Assembly: GCF_012928505.1 (NCBI RefSeq)
Contig: NZ_JABBJN010000001.1
Location: 186,001 to 250,000 of the forward strand
Reading direction: 5' to 3'
DNA: 64,000 nt
Origin: Achromobacter sp. Bel
GTDB lineage: Bacteria; Pseudomonadota; Gammaproteobacteria; Burkholderiales; Burkholderiaceae_B
The first letter of the stretch is position 1; every line of letters starts with the position of its first letter. The notes under the pieces are model-generated. The model was not told the origin of the DNA. It was given only the letters and a program-made list of their open reading frames with translations, and ran no database searches. Below are positions 9,438 through 17,956 of this stretch, one piece after another. Made by a program: the position numbers and the translations under genes.

Positions 9438-10238
9438 CTACGTCGACGGCTTCGCCCCGTCGCAATGGTTCCTGAACGCCTTCTCGCCCGCATCAGAGAT
9501 TTCTACCCACTTCTGATCCGGCGGGGCGTCCGCGACATAGCTGTCGTGCCAGTTCCACCATTTATAGGTCTGCGTCTGCGGATACCCCGGGGGTGAATCC
9601 TCCCAGACCTCTTGCCGGCCCAGCGGCGTGATGTCCAGATAGTTCCACGTCCCGCCCATCTGCTCGTCTCCCCGGTTATTCAGAAAGTACGTGCGGAACA
9701 CGCGATTGCCGTCGCGGAAGAACACGTTCGTCCCATGCCATTCGTCTACCCCGAAGTCGGCGTCGAAACTGTCGGTCAGCGTGAACCACGGCATCGTCCA
9801 GCCCATGCTGGCCTTCAAACGGGCGATGTCGGCTTGCGGGGCGCGTGACACGAAGACCAGCGTCGTGTCGCGGGCGTTCAAGTGGGCCAGATGCGCGACC
9901 TGATCCGCCACCATCGAACAGCCCCGACACGCATGTTCCGGCCAGCCGTAGACACCGGGCTCGAAGAAAGCGCGGTAGACAATGAGCTGGCGGCGGTTGT
10001 CGAACAGGTCGGGCAGGGTGAGCTTGCCATTTGGGCCTTCGAAGACATATTCCTTGTCGACAGGCGTCCAAGGCATGCGACGACGTTCGGCCGCCAAGGC
10101 GTCACGGGCGCGGGTTTGGGCTTTTTCTTTCAGCAGCAATTGCTGGCGGGCGGATTCCCATTCGTCGGGGGTGACGATAGGGGGCGTCTGTAGAGCGGGC
10201 TGGCTGGATTGGCGGGTGGCTGGGGTAGGCGTGGTCAT
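9438..10238 (-). CDS. DUF899 (thioredoxin-like fold) family protein
   Basis: A protein of about 266 residues of the DUF899 family, which has a thioredoxin-like fold and an unestablished biochemical role. The TLPDLFDNRRQLIVYRAFF strand-helix, the HACRGCSMVADQ motif holding two cysteines (CXXC) where thioredoxins place their active site, and the late YKWWNWHDSYV segment are diagnostic. The start is the ATG at 10238, preceded by GGAGGG; a longer reading to 10310 is not needed. Confidence 0.82.
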   Translation of the reverse strand: MTTPTPATRQSSQPALQTPPIVTPDEWESARQQLLLKEKAQTRARDALAAERRRMPWTPVDKEYVFEGPNGKLTLPDLFDNRRQLIVYRAFFEPGVYGWPEHACRGCSMVADQVAHLAHLNARDTTLVFVSRAPQADIARLKASMGWTMPWFTLTDSFDADFGVDEWHGTNVFFRDGNRVFRTYFLNNRGDEQMGGTWNYLDITPLGRQEVWEDSPPGYPQTQTYKWWNWHDSYVADAPPDQKWVEISDAGEKAFRNHCDGAKPST

Positions 10239-10331
10239 GATTGAAACCCTCCGAGGTGCGGTGATGTAAAGACAGTTTTGCACCATCGGAGGCACGCCGG
10301 GGAGTAACAAATGTGGCGCTATTTCAAGGCC

Positions 10332-11168
10332 TTAGGCTGACGGAGGGGGCGCCTGCTCGTTGTTCTGCGCGTCGAATTCGCTGCGGTTGAACAGATCGAA
10401 GTACAACGTGTCGGACCACTCCAGCCCCACCGGGTGCTCCGTTGCGCCTGTGTGCGTACTGTCGAATTCATTGTCCAAACGCAAGCCGAAAAAGGCATCC
10501 TGCGGGGGCATGCCGGTTTGCCGGGTCGCCAACATCAGTTGTTGCGCGGCCTGTTGGGCGTCGGCCGGAAGCGCATCCAGGGCAGCCCCTGCCTGTATGC
10601 ATCGCATGATTTCCTGTTCCACGCACGCCTTCAATGGGGCCTCTTCAGATTCGGACATTGTGTCCAGTTCGACGGTCTCCAATAGCAGATACGTGTCGCG
10701 GTGGGCGTCTAGAAACGAGATCGTCTCGTCGAGACTCGAGAGCAGTTCGTCGTTCACCGGAGCAGGCGTCGTCGCCTTCGCCGTGTCTATTGATAAGTCT
10801 TGGGCTAGCGTAAATATCTGCATCAGCCGGCTGATCCAGGACGATGATTGCGGCGCGACGGCAGGTTGCGGCACATCTTTCGTGGGGTGCGCCGTAGCCC
10901 GCACGATCTCAGCGAAACGCTTGACTCGTTCGAAGCCGGCATCGAAGCGGCTGCTGATCGCGTAGAGCCGCGTCTTTTCCTCGGACTCGTCGCTATCGAA
11001 TCCGTCGGCGACAAGCGATGCGCAAAGCTGCGGATCTCCCGACATGAGCAGGCGGTACATGAATGGCACGTCGTAAGGCCATTCGGATAGACCGGAAATC
11101 GTCTCCGGTCGGTCCGAGTAAGAACTGGGACGGTTGCTCAAGCTGTAGAGATAGGAACGATTGGCCAT
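10332..11168 (-). CDS. Hypothetical protein, MANRSYLYS-type
   Basis: A 278-residue soluble, acidic protein with no signal peptide. It opens with MANRSYLYSLSNRP, an N-terminus I associate with a conserved uncharacterised family of small cytoplasmic proteins. No catalytic signature is visible. The gene overlaps nothing and sits beside an unrelated hypothetical gene of similar character at 11439. Function unknown. Confidence 0.72.
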   Translation of the reverse strand: MANRSYLYSLSNRPSSYSDRPETISGLSEWPYDVPFMYRLLMSGDPQLCASLVADGFDSDESEEKTRLYAISSRFDAGFERVKRFAEIVRATAHPTKDVPQPAVAPQSSSWISRLMQIFTLAQDLSIDTAKATTPAPVNDELLSSLDETISFLDAHRDTYLLLETVELDTMSESEEAPLKACVEQEIMRCIQAGAALDALPADAQQAAQQLMLATRQTGMPPQDAFFGLRLDNEFDSTHTGATEHPVGLEWSDTLYFDLFNRSEFDAQNNEQAPPPSA

Positions 11169-11276
11169 GGGGAGTGGGACCTAAGTTGTCTTCGAACGCA
11201 TTCTCGGCGATATCCCAAATTGGCCAGGCACATAAAACAATGCAAATATGACAAATAACTGGCAAATGTAAATTCC

Positions 11277-11350
11277 GAGCTACGCAAACCGCCATCGTCC
11301 CGCCGACGCCCGGTACCCCGACCGGTGCATAGCGCATACCGGCCACCGCG
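11277..11350 (-). pseudogene. Relic of an HpaI-type aldolase gene
   Basis: About 70 bp reads AGMRYAPVGVPGVGGTM on the minus strand. The intact hpaI at 14595-15362 carries AGMRYAPRGVRGVSGTM at the equivalent place, and the DNA is alignable over about 58 bp with scattered differences. Nothing of the gene before or after remains. The relic stops within 20 bp of a repeat (11364-11386) whose other copy lies just downstream of the intact hpaI. Confidence 0.6.
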
Positions 11351-11363
11351 GTAAGGGTGTCCG

Positions 11364-11386
11364 GAAAACCCGGGTTAGCTCAGACT
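11364..11386. repeat. 23-bp repeat, left copy
   Basis: The sequence GAAAACCCGGGTTAGCTCAGACT is repeated with one change at 14552-14574. The two copies bracket a 3.2-kb block holding four genes. The CAGACT end merges into the dispersed palindrome family seen at 30-44 kb, so this may be a divergent member of that family. Confidence 0.7.
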
Positions 11387-11438
11387 ACCGTTGTGGAGGG
11401 CGCTCTTGGAGCCTGCGCCCCAGTTGGGTGGCGCGTCG

Positions 11439-12095
11439 CTAACCGCCCATTTGCCAAACGAACGATACGTGGGTCGTTCGCTCCAACGGCAAAGAAATAC
11501 CGGCGAATCGCGCTTCGATGCGATCGCGCTCCCGCGCATCGATGCGTTCCCCAAGTACCAATGGCAGCCGTCGGCAACGGGTGAGCGCATCGGCTACGCC
11601 AATCTGGAGCAGTTCAGCTGTCGCACGTGCTGCGGCAGCGATGCGGTCTGCTGGGCACGTCATCAATTGAAGGTCGTATTCAGCGTACAGGTCACGCGAC
11701 AGTCCGGGCAATGGCTCCGGTTCGCTGCCTCCGCTATAGAACTCCCCGCGATCCAGAAAAGCGTCCTGCTCGGCATAGTGTTCAAGCGCGACGGCATAGT
11801 CTTCAAGCTGCGAAAGCGGTTGTTGCCGCTTCTGCACGCTCAGCACGTCAGCGAAGGTGGAGGCCTCGAGATAACTGACCAGCCCATGTTCGACGGCGAA
11901 TGCGGGATGTTCCTCGCCATCGCTGTCGGATACGAGTTCCATTTCGTCTTCACTGGAAGACAAATAGACCTGCGCCTCAAGCAGTGGGACGCCGTCGGTC
12001 GTGTAGACCCAGGAGTAGCGGTCCCACACATCGCCGTCGTCGTGACAGGCGGCGATCGCTTCGATACTGTCGAGTAGGCTTAAAAGCTTGGCCAT
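11439..12095 (-). CDS. Hypothetical acidic protein
   Basis: A protein of about 218 residues starting at ATG 12095 (MAKLLSLLDSIEAI). It is strongly acidic, with no signal peptide or membrane segment. The C-terminal part (LLQIGVADALTRCRRLPLVL) faintly resembles the helix-turn-helix of ribosomal L7/L12 C-terminal-like domains, which I consider only suggestive. Function unknown. The in-frame extension up to 12209 has no supporting ribosome-binding site. Confidence 0.68.
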   Translation of the reverse strand: MAKLLSLLDSIEAIAACHDDGDVWDRYSWVYTTDGVPLLEAQVYLSSSEDEMELVSDSDGEEHPAFAVEHGLVSYLEASTFADVLSVQKRQQPLSQLEDYAVALEHYAEQDAFLDRGEFYSGGSEPEPLPGLSRDLYAEYDLQLMTCPADRIAAAARATAELLQIGVADALTRCRRLPLVLGERIDARERDRIEARFAGISLPLERTTHVSFVWQMGG

Positions 12096-12142
12096 GAAAA
12101 GACTATCAGTCGAAAGAAACGAATGATGCCAGATCACGATTT

Positions 12143-12176
12143 CGCTAACCCGGGTCCGCAGTCTGACACCATTTTT
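12143..12176. repeat. Dispersed palindrome family, single arm (GCTAACCCGGGT...GTCTGACACC)
   Basis: GCTAACCCGGGTCCGCAGTCTGACACCAT occurs here, and a relative, GCTAACACGGAGTCGG-ACTGACACCAT, occurs at 12484-12501. The two lie in direct orientation on either side of the small lipoprotein gene at 12241. The GTCTGACACC end is the same arm as in the palindromes at 30-44 kb. Confidence 0.7.
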
Positions 12177-12240
12177 TACGGAGTCACGCGGTCGCCTCCG
12201 TGTTCCCACCCGTACACTATTCCCATCATCAAGGAGCGAT

Positions 12241-12450
12241 ATGTCGATGCAAACGTTGGGCCGTTACGGGATGGTGCTGTTTCTTGCTGCGCTGAGTTCA
12301 GGGTGTTCTTCAGTCATTGGCGAATGCGGACTGGTTCGCAGCAGCTGCATGTATGAGGGCCAATACGAGCAGGGCGAGGAAGACTATGCGGAAGCGGAAG
12401 CGAAGCGCTTGAACAAGCAGTCGACGGATCAGCTGCGTCGAAGCAATTGA
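12241..12450 (+). CDS. Small lipoprotein
   Basis: A 69-residue protein with a hydrophobic signal segment and lipobox LSSGC (Cys near 22), then a short acidic helical tail. AAGGAG at 12231-12236 is a good ribosome-binding site; the spacing suits the ATG at 12247 as well as the one at 12241. It is bracketed by two direct copies of a palindrome-family arm. The role is unknown; peptides of this size and type are often envelope-anchored accessory lipoproteins. Confidence 0.65.
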   Translation: MSMQTLGRYGMVLFLAALSSGCSSVIGECGLVRSSCMYEGQYEQGEEDYAEAEAKRLNKQSTDQLRRSN

Positions 12451-12475
12451 TTCCGGGGCCACGCCTGGTCCGCTT

Positions 12476-12507
12476 GCTAACACGGAGTCGGACTGACACC
12501 ATAAATT
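12476..12507. repeat. Dispersed palindrome family, single arm
   Basis: A degenerate copy of the arm at 12143-12176, in the same orientation, immediately downstream of the small lipoprotein gene. Confidence 0.6.
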
Positions 12508-12592
12508 CCCCCATGGACCGGCGTTATCCGGCAGGCGATAGCTCCCGTCCGCTATCGTCTCTGCCGAAATTGCAGGTCGATGCCGCTTTTGG

Positions 12593-13468
12593 TCAGCGCC
12601 GTCTGTGCATCCGGGTCCCGGCCGCTTCGAGCACTCGCTCCAGAGCCGCGTTCACTTCGTCGGAATCCATTATCCGGGTGAATTCAAAGTGCATGCCATC
12701 CAGCCGGCCTATATAAAAACCACCCCAGTAAGCGCCAAACTCCTGCGCCACCGGAACCAGCCGGTAGACACAGCCGATCTCGTCGGGAGTCGCGGGGAAG
12801 GCATTCAACTTGTTCGCGCTGTAATTGATATCGAACGCGGTTGCCCAGCAATGGTTGCTCAACTCATGCGTGCTGCCGCGCTTGTAGCGCCGGCTGAAAG
12901 TGCCTTCGAAGGATTTCACTTCCGGCAGCAGGCCTGCCTTTTCCCAGGCGCTCCATAGCGCAGTCAGCTGATACGTCAGCTCTTTATGAAACGGCACCTT
13001 GGGCTGCCCGCCAGCAATGCCCTTCAACTGCGGCAGGGCCACCGACCGCAAGTGCTCCGCTTCCCACCCGTTGGTAATGATCAGGCGTTCCATATTGCCC
13101 GGCTCGCCCGCCGGCTTGGCCTCGATGCGTCCAAACACGTCGTGCATCTGTTCCTGGCTAAGCGGGCTTTTGGTTTGCGCGGCGATTTCGGGATAGGAAT
13201 AACCCCAAAGCTTGGCCGCCAGACGAGCATCGAAATCGTCTTTGGTGTCGAAGGCCAGGCCGCAACCCAAGGTCATGTTCCCCACGATCCCATCGACAGT
13301 GAGGATGCTCGCGTTCGCCTTCTTGTTGAACGCGGCCTGGAAACTGCGGGTTCCCTTTTCGCTTTCTCCATCGAACTGCTTTTCCCCATGCGCGAAGTTG
13401 TGGTCCTGCAGAAACTGATTCCAACGCTCGACCAGCAGTCGTGAATCACCCCGGTTGAATCTAGGCAT
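12593..13468 (-). CDS. Peptidoglycan-binding M15-family D-Ala-D-Ala carboxypeptidase, no signal peptide
   Basis: A 291-residue protein with an N-terminal peptidoglycan-binding_1-like domain (about 5-65) and a C-terminal M15 peptidase domain. The zinc-site pattern is visible: SNHCWATAFD (His206, Asp213) and DGMHFEF (His260, Glu262). Such enzymes cleave D-Ala-containing crosslinks or stem peptides. There is no signal peptide, so export would need a holin, a type VI system or lysis. The lipoprotein gene immediately upstream (13518) is a possible partner or immunity protein, which is inference only. Phage endolysin origin is the main alternative. Confidence 0.82.
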   Translation of the reverse strand: MPRFNRGDSRLLVERWNQFLQDHNFAHGEKQFDGESEKGTRSFQAAFNKKANASILTVDGIVGNMTLGCGLAFDTKDDFDARLAAKLWGYSYPEIAAQTKSPLSQEQMHDVFGRIEAKPAGEPGNMERLIITNGWEAEHLRSVALPQLKGIAGGQPKVPFHKELTYQLTALWSAWEKAGLLPEVKSFEGTFSRRYKRGSTHELSNHCWATAFDINYSANKLNAFPATPDEIGCVYRLVPVAQEFGAYWGGFYIGRLDGMHFEFTRIMDSDEVNAALERVLEAAGTRMHRRR

Positions 13469-13517
13469 GATTGTCTCCAGTGTTTTTGGTGCGTCGTTTA
13501 TGTGCAGGGGCGGAGTG

Positions 13518-14414
13518 TCATTGCGTTGCAGGGGCGTTCAACAACCAACCGAAGACTGGATCGGCTTGCGTCAAGGGCGGCGCAGTATCGGCTGAAGACG
13601 GGGTGGCTGCCGGTATGGAAGGGGCTACCGGAGACCCCGTTTTTACACACGACTCTATATCCAGGAGGGCCAGCTTTACCTCCTTGGCGAGTAGTTCAGC
13701 CGCCCGATAATTTTGATTGGCGACGCCTTCGACCTTCGTCCCTGGACCCTGTAGCGGTGTGCTCTGCATCTTGTAGTAACTGTTGTACGCCGCCAGTACC
13801 GCCGCGGCATCGATGGGGGCCGGCGTCAGCGTATTGAGATTCTGGCGGAGTTGCGATTGAATCTCCATCGATGCGAAATTCATGGACCGCACCAGCATGG
13901 GCAGCTTGTTGAGCACGTCGATCAACGACGGTGGGGCGCTGTTCTGCAAGGCGTACGTCACCGTGACCACACAGCCCGCCTTCTTCGCCGCGGCATCGAA
14001 AAAGCCGCGCTGAGCCTCCAGGTGATACCGCGCACCCAATTGACTCGCACCCGCCGCAATGCCGGCGCCGGTAGCCGTGGTCGCCACGTTTCCAATCAAG
14101 CCGCCCGTGACTCCGACGATCACACCTGCCAACGTCCAGTCGCTCTGTTCGTACAAGGCGAGCTGCGCCCGGTCCGCGCGGTCTTGATACGCCGTCCGTT
14201 CGGCGACAAGGCGGTCATTGCCCTCGGGGACGGTGGCGAAAGGCTTGAGCGGTGCGGGCGTGTACATCGGATAGGCGCCCGGAGGACGGGCGGCACAGCC
14301 GGCGAATAAGACCGAGACCAAGAATAAGGGCAGCCAAGGGCGGCTCGCCGTTCCTTGCGCCGACAGCCGCAATAGCCGAGCAAAAGGGGCATTACCCATC
14401 AGGCGCTTGCACAT
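13518..14414 (-). CDS. Putative lipoprotein upstream of M15 peptidase gene
   Basis: A 298-residue protein with a long basic N-terminus, a hydrophobic stretch and the lipobox LFAGC (Cys near 40). A glycine-rich hydrophobic segment near 95-125 (GVIVGVTGGLIGN) could be a second membrane contact, and two cysteines lie further on. It is cotranscribed with the M15 peptidase gene 49 bp downstream. It could protect the cell from that enzyme or help deliver it, but no homology to a known immunity family is visible to me. Confidence 0.68.
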   Translation of the reverse strand: MCKRLMGNAPFARLLRLSAQGTASRPWLPLFLVSVLFAGCAARPPGAYPMYTPAPLKPFATVPEGNDRLVAERTAYQDRADRAQLALYEQSDWTLAGVIVGVTGGLIGNVATTATGAGIAAGASQLGARYHLEAQRGFFDAAAKKAGCVVTVTYALQNSAPPSLIDVLNKLPMLVRSMNFASMEIQSQLRQNLNTLTPAPIDAAAVLAAYNSYYKMQSTPLQGPGTKVEGVANQNYRAAELLAKEVKLALLDIESCVKTGSPVAPSIPAATPSSADTAPPLTQADPVFGWLLNAPATQ

Positions 14415-14551
14415 ATTCTTGGATGGCGATAATTGGACCGAGCATCTCTGGCGAATGCTGGTAGCGTAGCAACGAGGATCCGATGCGCCTAGCCGTCCAA
14501 AAGCATGATGCCGGAGGTCCGAAGAGCCAATCCGGGCGTCGCCAGCGCCTA

Positions 14552-14574
14552 GAAAACCCGGGCTAGCTCAGACT
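14552..14574. repeat. 23-bp repeat, right copy
   Basis: GAAAACCCGGGCTAGCTCAGACT matches 11364-11386 with a single change. It lies 20 bp beyond the 3' end of the intact hpaI, as the left copy lies next to the hpaI relic. It runs on into GCATTTT, which resembles the palindrome arm CAGACTGCAATTT. Confidence 0.7.
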
Positions 14575-14594
14575 GCATTTTCCGCACAATGCGG

Positions 14595-15362
14595 TCAGGC
14601 TCCCGCAAAGCGCTGCGCCAACTGATCGCAATACCGAACCAGAATCGCCGCATCCACACCCACCGCCGTAAACAGACTGCCGGCTTCGATATACCGACGC
14701 GCCAGCGTCTCATCCGTGGTCAGCACCCCTGGCGCTTTACCCGCCGCGCGCACGCGCCGGATGGCGCTTTCCACCTCGGCCACCACCTTCGGATGCTGCG
14801 GTTCGCCCGGGTAACCCAGGCTGGCAGCAAGATCCGCAGGGCCAATGAACACGCCATCGACCCCGTCCACCGCAATCATGGCGTCCAGATTCTCCAGCGC
14901 CTCGCCGGTTTCGGCCTGCACCAGCAAGCACAGTTCCTCTTCGCAACGGCGCATATAGTCCGGCACGCGTCCGTATCGGGTCGCCCGCATCGTCCCGCTG
15001 ACGCCCCGCACGCCGCGCGGCGCATAGCGCATGCCGGCCACCGCGCTTTGCGCCTCATCCGCGTTCTGCACATACGGCAACAGCAAGGTCTGCGCGCCGA
15101 TATCCAGATACTGCTTGATCTGCACCTTGTCATTCCACGACGGCCGTACCACCGGATGGCTGCGGTAAGCGCTTGCCGCCTGCAACTGCGCCATGACGGT
15201 GGGCAGCACCACGGGCGTGTGCTCGGTATCCAGCAGCAGCCAATCAAAGCCGCTGGCCGCCACCAGTTCGGTGCTGTTGGGATGACCAAGCGTCACCCAC
15301 AGCCCAGTCTGATGACGCTGTTCACGCAGCGCGCGCTTAAACGTATTAATGGGGAGTTCCAT
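14595..15362 (-). CDS. hpaI: 4-hydroxy-2-oxoheptanedioate aldolase (HpaI-type)
   Basis: A 255-residue class II pyruvate aldolase of the HpcH/HpaI family, which cleaves 4-hydroxy-2-oxoheptanedioate to pyruvate and succinate semialdehyde at the end of the homoprotocatechuate meta pathway. The DWLLLDTEHTP segment, the VQAETGEALENLD block with a metal-binding Glu and the DGVFIGPADLA motif with a metal-binding Asp are present. The start is the ATG at 15362 (MELPINTF); reading frames further upstream belong to the next gene. It is the last gene of a minus-strand operon. Related substrates (e.g. 2-keto-3-deoxyrhamnonate) are possible. Confidence 0.85.
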   Translation of the reverse strand: MELPINTFKRALREQRHQTGLWVTLGHPNSTELVAASGFDWLLLDTEHTPVVLPTVMAQLQAASAYRSHPVVRPSWNDKVQIKQYLDIGAQTLLLPYVQNADEAQSAVAGMRYAPRGVRGVSGTMRATRYGRVPDYMRRCEEELCLLVQAETGEALENLDAMIAVDGVDGVFIGPADLAASLGYPGEPQHPKVVAEVESAIRRVRAAGKAPGVLTTDETLARRYIEAGSLFTAVGVDAAILVRYCDQLAQRFAGA

Positions 15363-15373
15363 GCGCGGCGTCC

Positions 15374-16156
15374 TTAAGAGAAATGCACCGAGATGCTGCC
15401 CAGCTTGCCGTAGTCGGCATGCAGCGTATCGCCACGCTTGACAGCAACGGTACGGGTGAAGGAACCGGCCAGTACGATGTGTCCGGCTTCCAGCCCGGCG
15501 TCGTGCTGGGCCAGCTTGTTGGCCAGCCAGGCGATACCCAGCGCGGGATGCCCCAGCACCGCGGCCGAGACGCCGGATTCTTCGATCACGCCATTCTTCA
15601 ACAGCAAAGCGCCGACCCAGCGCAGGTCGATATCCAACGGCCGCACCGGCCGCCCGCCCAGCACGATGCCCGCGCACGCGGCGTTGTCGGCGATGTTGTC
15701 CACGATGCGGCGCGGATACTTGCTGCGGCCGTCAATCAGCTCCAGCGCAGGCACCACGTAATCGGTGGCGTCCAGCACGTCGAACAGGCTCACATCCGGG
15801 CCGCGCAGGGGTTTGCCCAGCACAAAGGCCAGCTCCACCTCCACGCGCGGCACGATCAGCTTGTCGGTGGGAATGGTCTGCCCGTCTTGAAAGAACATCG
15901 TGTCCAGCAAATGACCATAGTCGGGCTCATCAATGCCGACCGTGCTTTGCATGGCTTTGGACGTCAGGCCGATCTTGTGACCACGCAGCTTGGCGCCGTC
16001 GGCAATCTTCTGGTCGATATTGCGCTGCTGGATGGCATACGCATCGGCAATCTCAATGCCGGGAAACGCCTGGTCCAACTGCGTGGTGGGCACGCCGCTG
16101 CGCTCGGCTTCAAGCAGCAGGCTGGCCGCCCGGGCGCGGTCTTCGTTGTTAAGCAT
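15374..16156 (-). CDS. hpaH: 2-oxo-hept-4-ene-1,7-dioate hydratase (HpaH-type)
   Basis: A protein of about 260 residues of the HpaH/MhpD hydratase family, which adds water to 2-oxohept-4-enedioate to give the HpaI substrate. Visible signatures are GHKIGLTSKAMQ near residue 80, the LDTMFFQDG segment, the RVEVELAFVLG metal-site strand and the LVPALELIDGR motif. I start it at the ATG at 16156 (MLNNEDR), not the longer frame to 16216. It is 11 bp from hpaI and directly follows the FAH-family gene, so substrate channelling between the three products is likely. Confidence 0.88.
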   Translation of the reverse strand: MLNNEDRARAASLLLEAERSGVPTTQLDQAFPGIEIADAYAIQQRNIDQKIADGAKLRGHKIGLTSKAMQSTVGIDEPDYGHLLDTMFFQDGQTIPTDKLIVPRVEVELAFVLGKPLRGPDVSLFDVLDATDYVVPALELIDGRSKYPRRIVDNIADNAACAGIVLGGRPVRPLDIDLRWVGALLLKNGVIEESGVSAAVLGHPALGIAWLANKLAQHDAGLEAGHIVLAGSFTRTVAVKRGDTLHADYGKLGSISVHFS

Positions 16157-16169
16157 GGAAAGCTCCTGA

Positions 16170-17045
16170 TCAGTGCGCTGCGAACTCGTCGGCCACGGGG
16201 TTGGACAACACACCAATGCCGCCCACTTCCACTTCGACGACGTCGCCCGGCTTCAAGAAGCGCGGCGGCGTAAAGCGCACGCCCGCGCCAATCGGCGTGC
16301 CGGTGGAGATCACGTCGCCGGGTTGCAGCGTGGTCCAGATGGAGATGTAGCGGATCAGTTCCGCGAACGGGAACATCAGGTTGTCGGTGGCGTCTTGCTG
16401 GCGCAGTTCGCCGTTGACGCGCGTGTTCACCGTCAACGGCGCGGCCGGGTCGAATTCATCGGCCGTCACCATCCATGGCCCCATCGAACCGCTGGCGTCA
16501 AAGTTCTTGCCCTGCGTCACGTTGAACTTGCCGTGCTTGATCCAGTCGCGCACCGTGCCTTCGTTCAGGCAGGTCAGGCCCGCGATGTGGCTCCAAGCGT
16601 CTTCGGCAGCAATGCGGCGTCCGGCCTTGCCGATGATGATGGCGATCTCGCCTTCGTAATCCAGCTGCTCGGATTCCGGCGGGCGCAGCAGGGGTTCGCC
16701 ATGCCCCACGAACGATCCCGGAAAGCGCGGGAACACGCTGGGGTAGGCGGGCGGCGCGCTGCCGTCCTGGTATTCCTCGTTGCGTTTGCCGTAGTTCACG
16801 CCGACGCAGATGATTTTTTCAGGCGAGGGGATTGGCGGCAACAGCCGCACCGCGTTCAGCTTATGCGTGGGGGTAAGCGTGTCCGCCAATTCGGCCAGCG
16901 CGGGCAGGGCGTTGGCTTCCAGCGCGTCGCGCAGGGTGGCAAAGCCTTGGCCAGGGCCGTGGCCGTCCAGTGCAACGATCTGGTCCTGTCCGCGCAATGC
17001 GCCAAAGTGCGTGCGGCCTTGATGCGTATAGCTAAGGAGTTTCAT
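16170..17045 (-). CDS. Fumarylacetoacetate hydrolase family protein
   Basis: A 291-residue FAH-family protein. The IICVGVNYGKRNEEY segment, the DYEGEIAIIIGK metal-site strand with paired acids, and the late GDVISTGTPIGAGVRF block are typical. Members are C-C hydrolases, decarboxylases or isomerases; next to hpaH and hpaI this one could be the isomerase/decarboxylase step (HpaG-like) or a lactone/acylpyruvate hydrolase. Its start codon overlaps the stop of the amidohydrolase gene by four bases, so translation is likely coupled. Confidence 0.88.
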   Translation of the reverse strand: MKLLSYTHQGRTHFGALRGQDQIVALDGHGPGQGFATLRDALEANALPALAELADTLTPTHKLNAVRLLPPIPSPEKIICVGVNYGKRNEEYQDGSAPPAYPSVFPRFPGSFVGHGEPLLRPPESEQLDYEGEIAIIIGKAGRRIAAEDAWSHIAGLTCLNEGTVRDWIKHGKFNVTQGKNFDASGSMGPWMVTADEFDPAAPLTVNTRVNGELRQQDATDNLMFPFAELIRYISIWTTLQPGDVISTGTPIGAGVRFTPPRFLKPGDVVEVEVGGIGVLSNPVADEFAAH

Positions 17046-17944
17046 TCGTCGAATCCAAACAATCGAGCGGGGTTGTCCACCAGGATTTTCTTAAGCGTCG
17101 CGGCGTCGCCCGCATAGCGCGCCAACTGGTCCACCAACTGGCCCTCGTCAGGCGTGGGCTTGGTGGAGACGGGATGCGGCCAGTCGCTGCCCCACACCAC
17201 GCGGTCGGGGTTGGCGGCGATCAGCGCTTGCGCAAGCGGCGTCACGTCGTTCCAAGGGGGGCCGCTGCGTGAGATTTTTTCCGTCAACGACAACATCACC
17301 CAGAAGTTGCCGCGCGGCAGCAACGACTCCAACAACTGTCGAGTCGGGTCTGCCGCGCCCGCAGTGGGATCGGCACGCCCCATGTGGTCCAGCAGCACCG
17401 GAATATCCAGCCGTTCAAACTGCGCCGCCTGCGCCATCATGCCGTCGGGTTCGGGCTGAAACTTGGCGTACCAGCCCAGCTCGCGGATGCGGGCGATGGC
17501 GCGGTCAAACACGGCGGGCGCCATGCTGATGCCCAAGCCCTGACGCGTAAACCGCGCCCCGCGCACACCCGCATCATGCAGCTTTTGAATATAGGCATCG
17601 TCACACTCGGCCAGCACCACCGCATTCGCGCAACCGCGATACGACGGTCCGGCAGCGGCCAGGCCGTCCAGCACCACCTGGTGATCCGCGCCATAGGTGG
17701 TGGCCTGCACGATCACGCCGCGCTCGATGCCCAGCAGACGATGCAGGCCCAGCGCGGTCTCGATGGTGGCGCTGGGCATCTCATACGCCGCGCCGGGCCG
17801 CACGGGATAGCGGTCGGCGGAGCCAAACACATGAAATTGGCTATCGCAGGCGTTAGGCGGCAGGCGGGTGGCGGGGGCGGTCGGACGGGGATTGAAAGGT
17901 TGGTACTGCGAGGGCGGGTACTGGGGAGGTTGGCTTTGCTTCAT
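17042..17944 (-). CDS. Amidohydrolase-family hydrolase (PF04909-like)
   Basis: A 300-residue TIM-barrel hydrolase of the amidohydrolase_2 group that includes 2-pyrone-4,6-dicarboxylate lactonase and sulfomuconolactonase. The first strand reads CDSQFHVFG, so the usual first histidine of the HXH pair is a glutamine, as in lactonases that need little or no metal. VLLDHMGRADP and VWGSDWPHPV carry the later His and Asp. The N-terminal 25 residues are Pro/Gln-rich and probably disordered. It sits between RidA and the FAH gene. Confidence 0.85.
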   Translation of the reverse strand: MKQSQPPQYPPSQYQPFNPRPTAPATRLPPNACDSQFHVFGSADRYPVRPGAAYEMPSATIETALGLHRLLGIERGVIVQATTYGADHQVVLDGLAAAGPSYRGCANAVVLAECDDAYIQKLHDAGVRGARFTRQGLGISMAPAVFDRAIARIRELGWYAKFQPEPDGMMAQAAQFERLDIPVLLDHMGRADPTAGAADPTRQLLESLLPRGNFWVMLSLTEKISRSGPPWNDVTPLAQALIAANPDRVVWGSDWPHPVSTKPTPDEGQLVDQLARYAGDAATLKKILVDNPARLFGFDE

Positions 17945-17956
17945 CGTCTGTCTCCC

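Noticed and set aside
11369-11390. CCGGGTTAGCTCAGACT looks like a tRNA D-arm
   Set aside because: No acceptor stem, anticodon arm or T-loop can be built around it, and the same string recurs at 14552 as part of a repeat.
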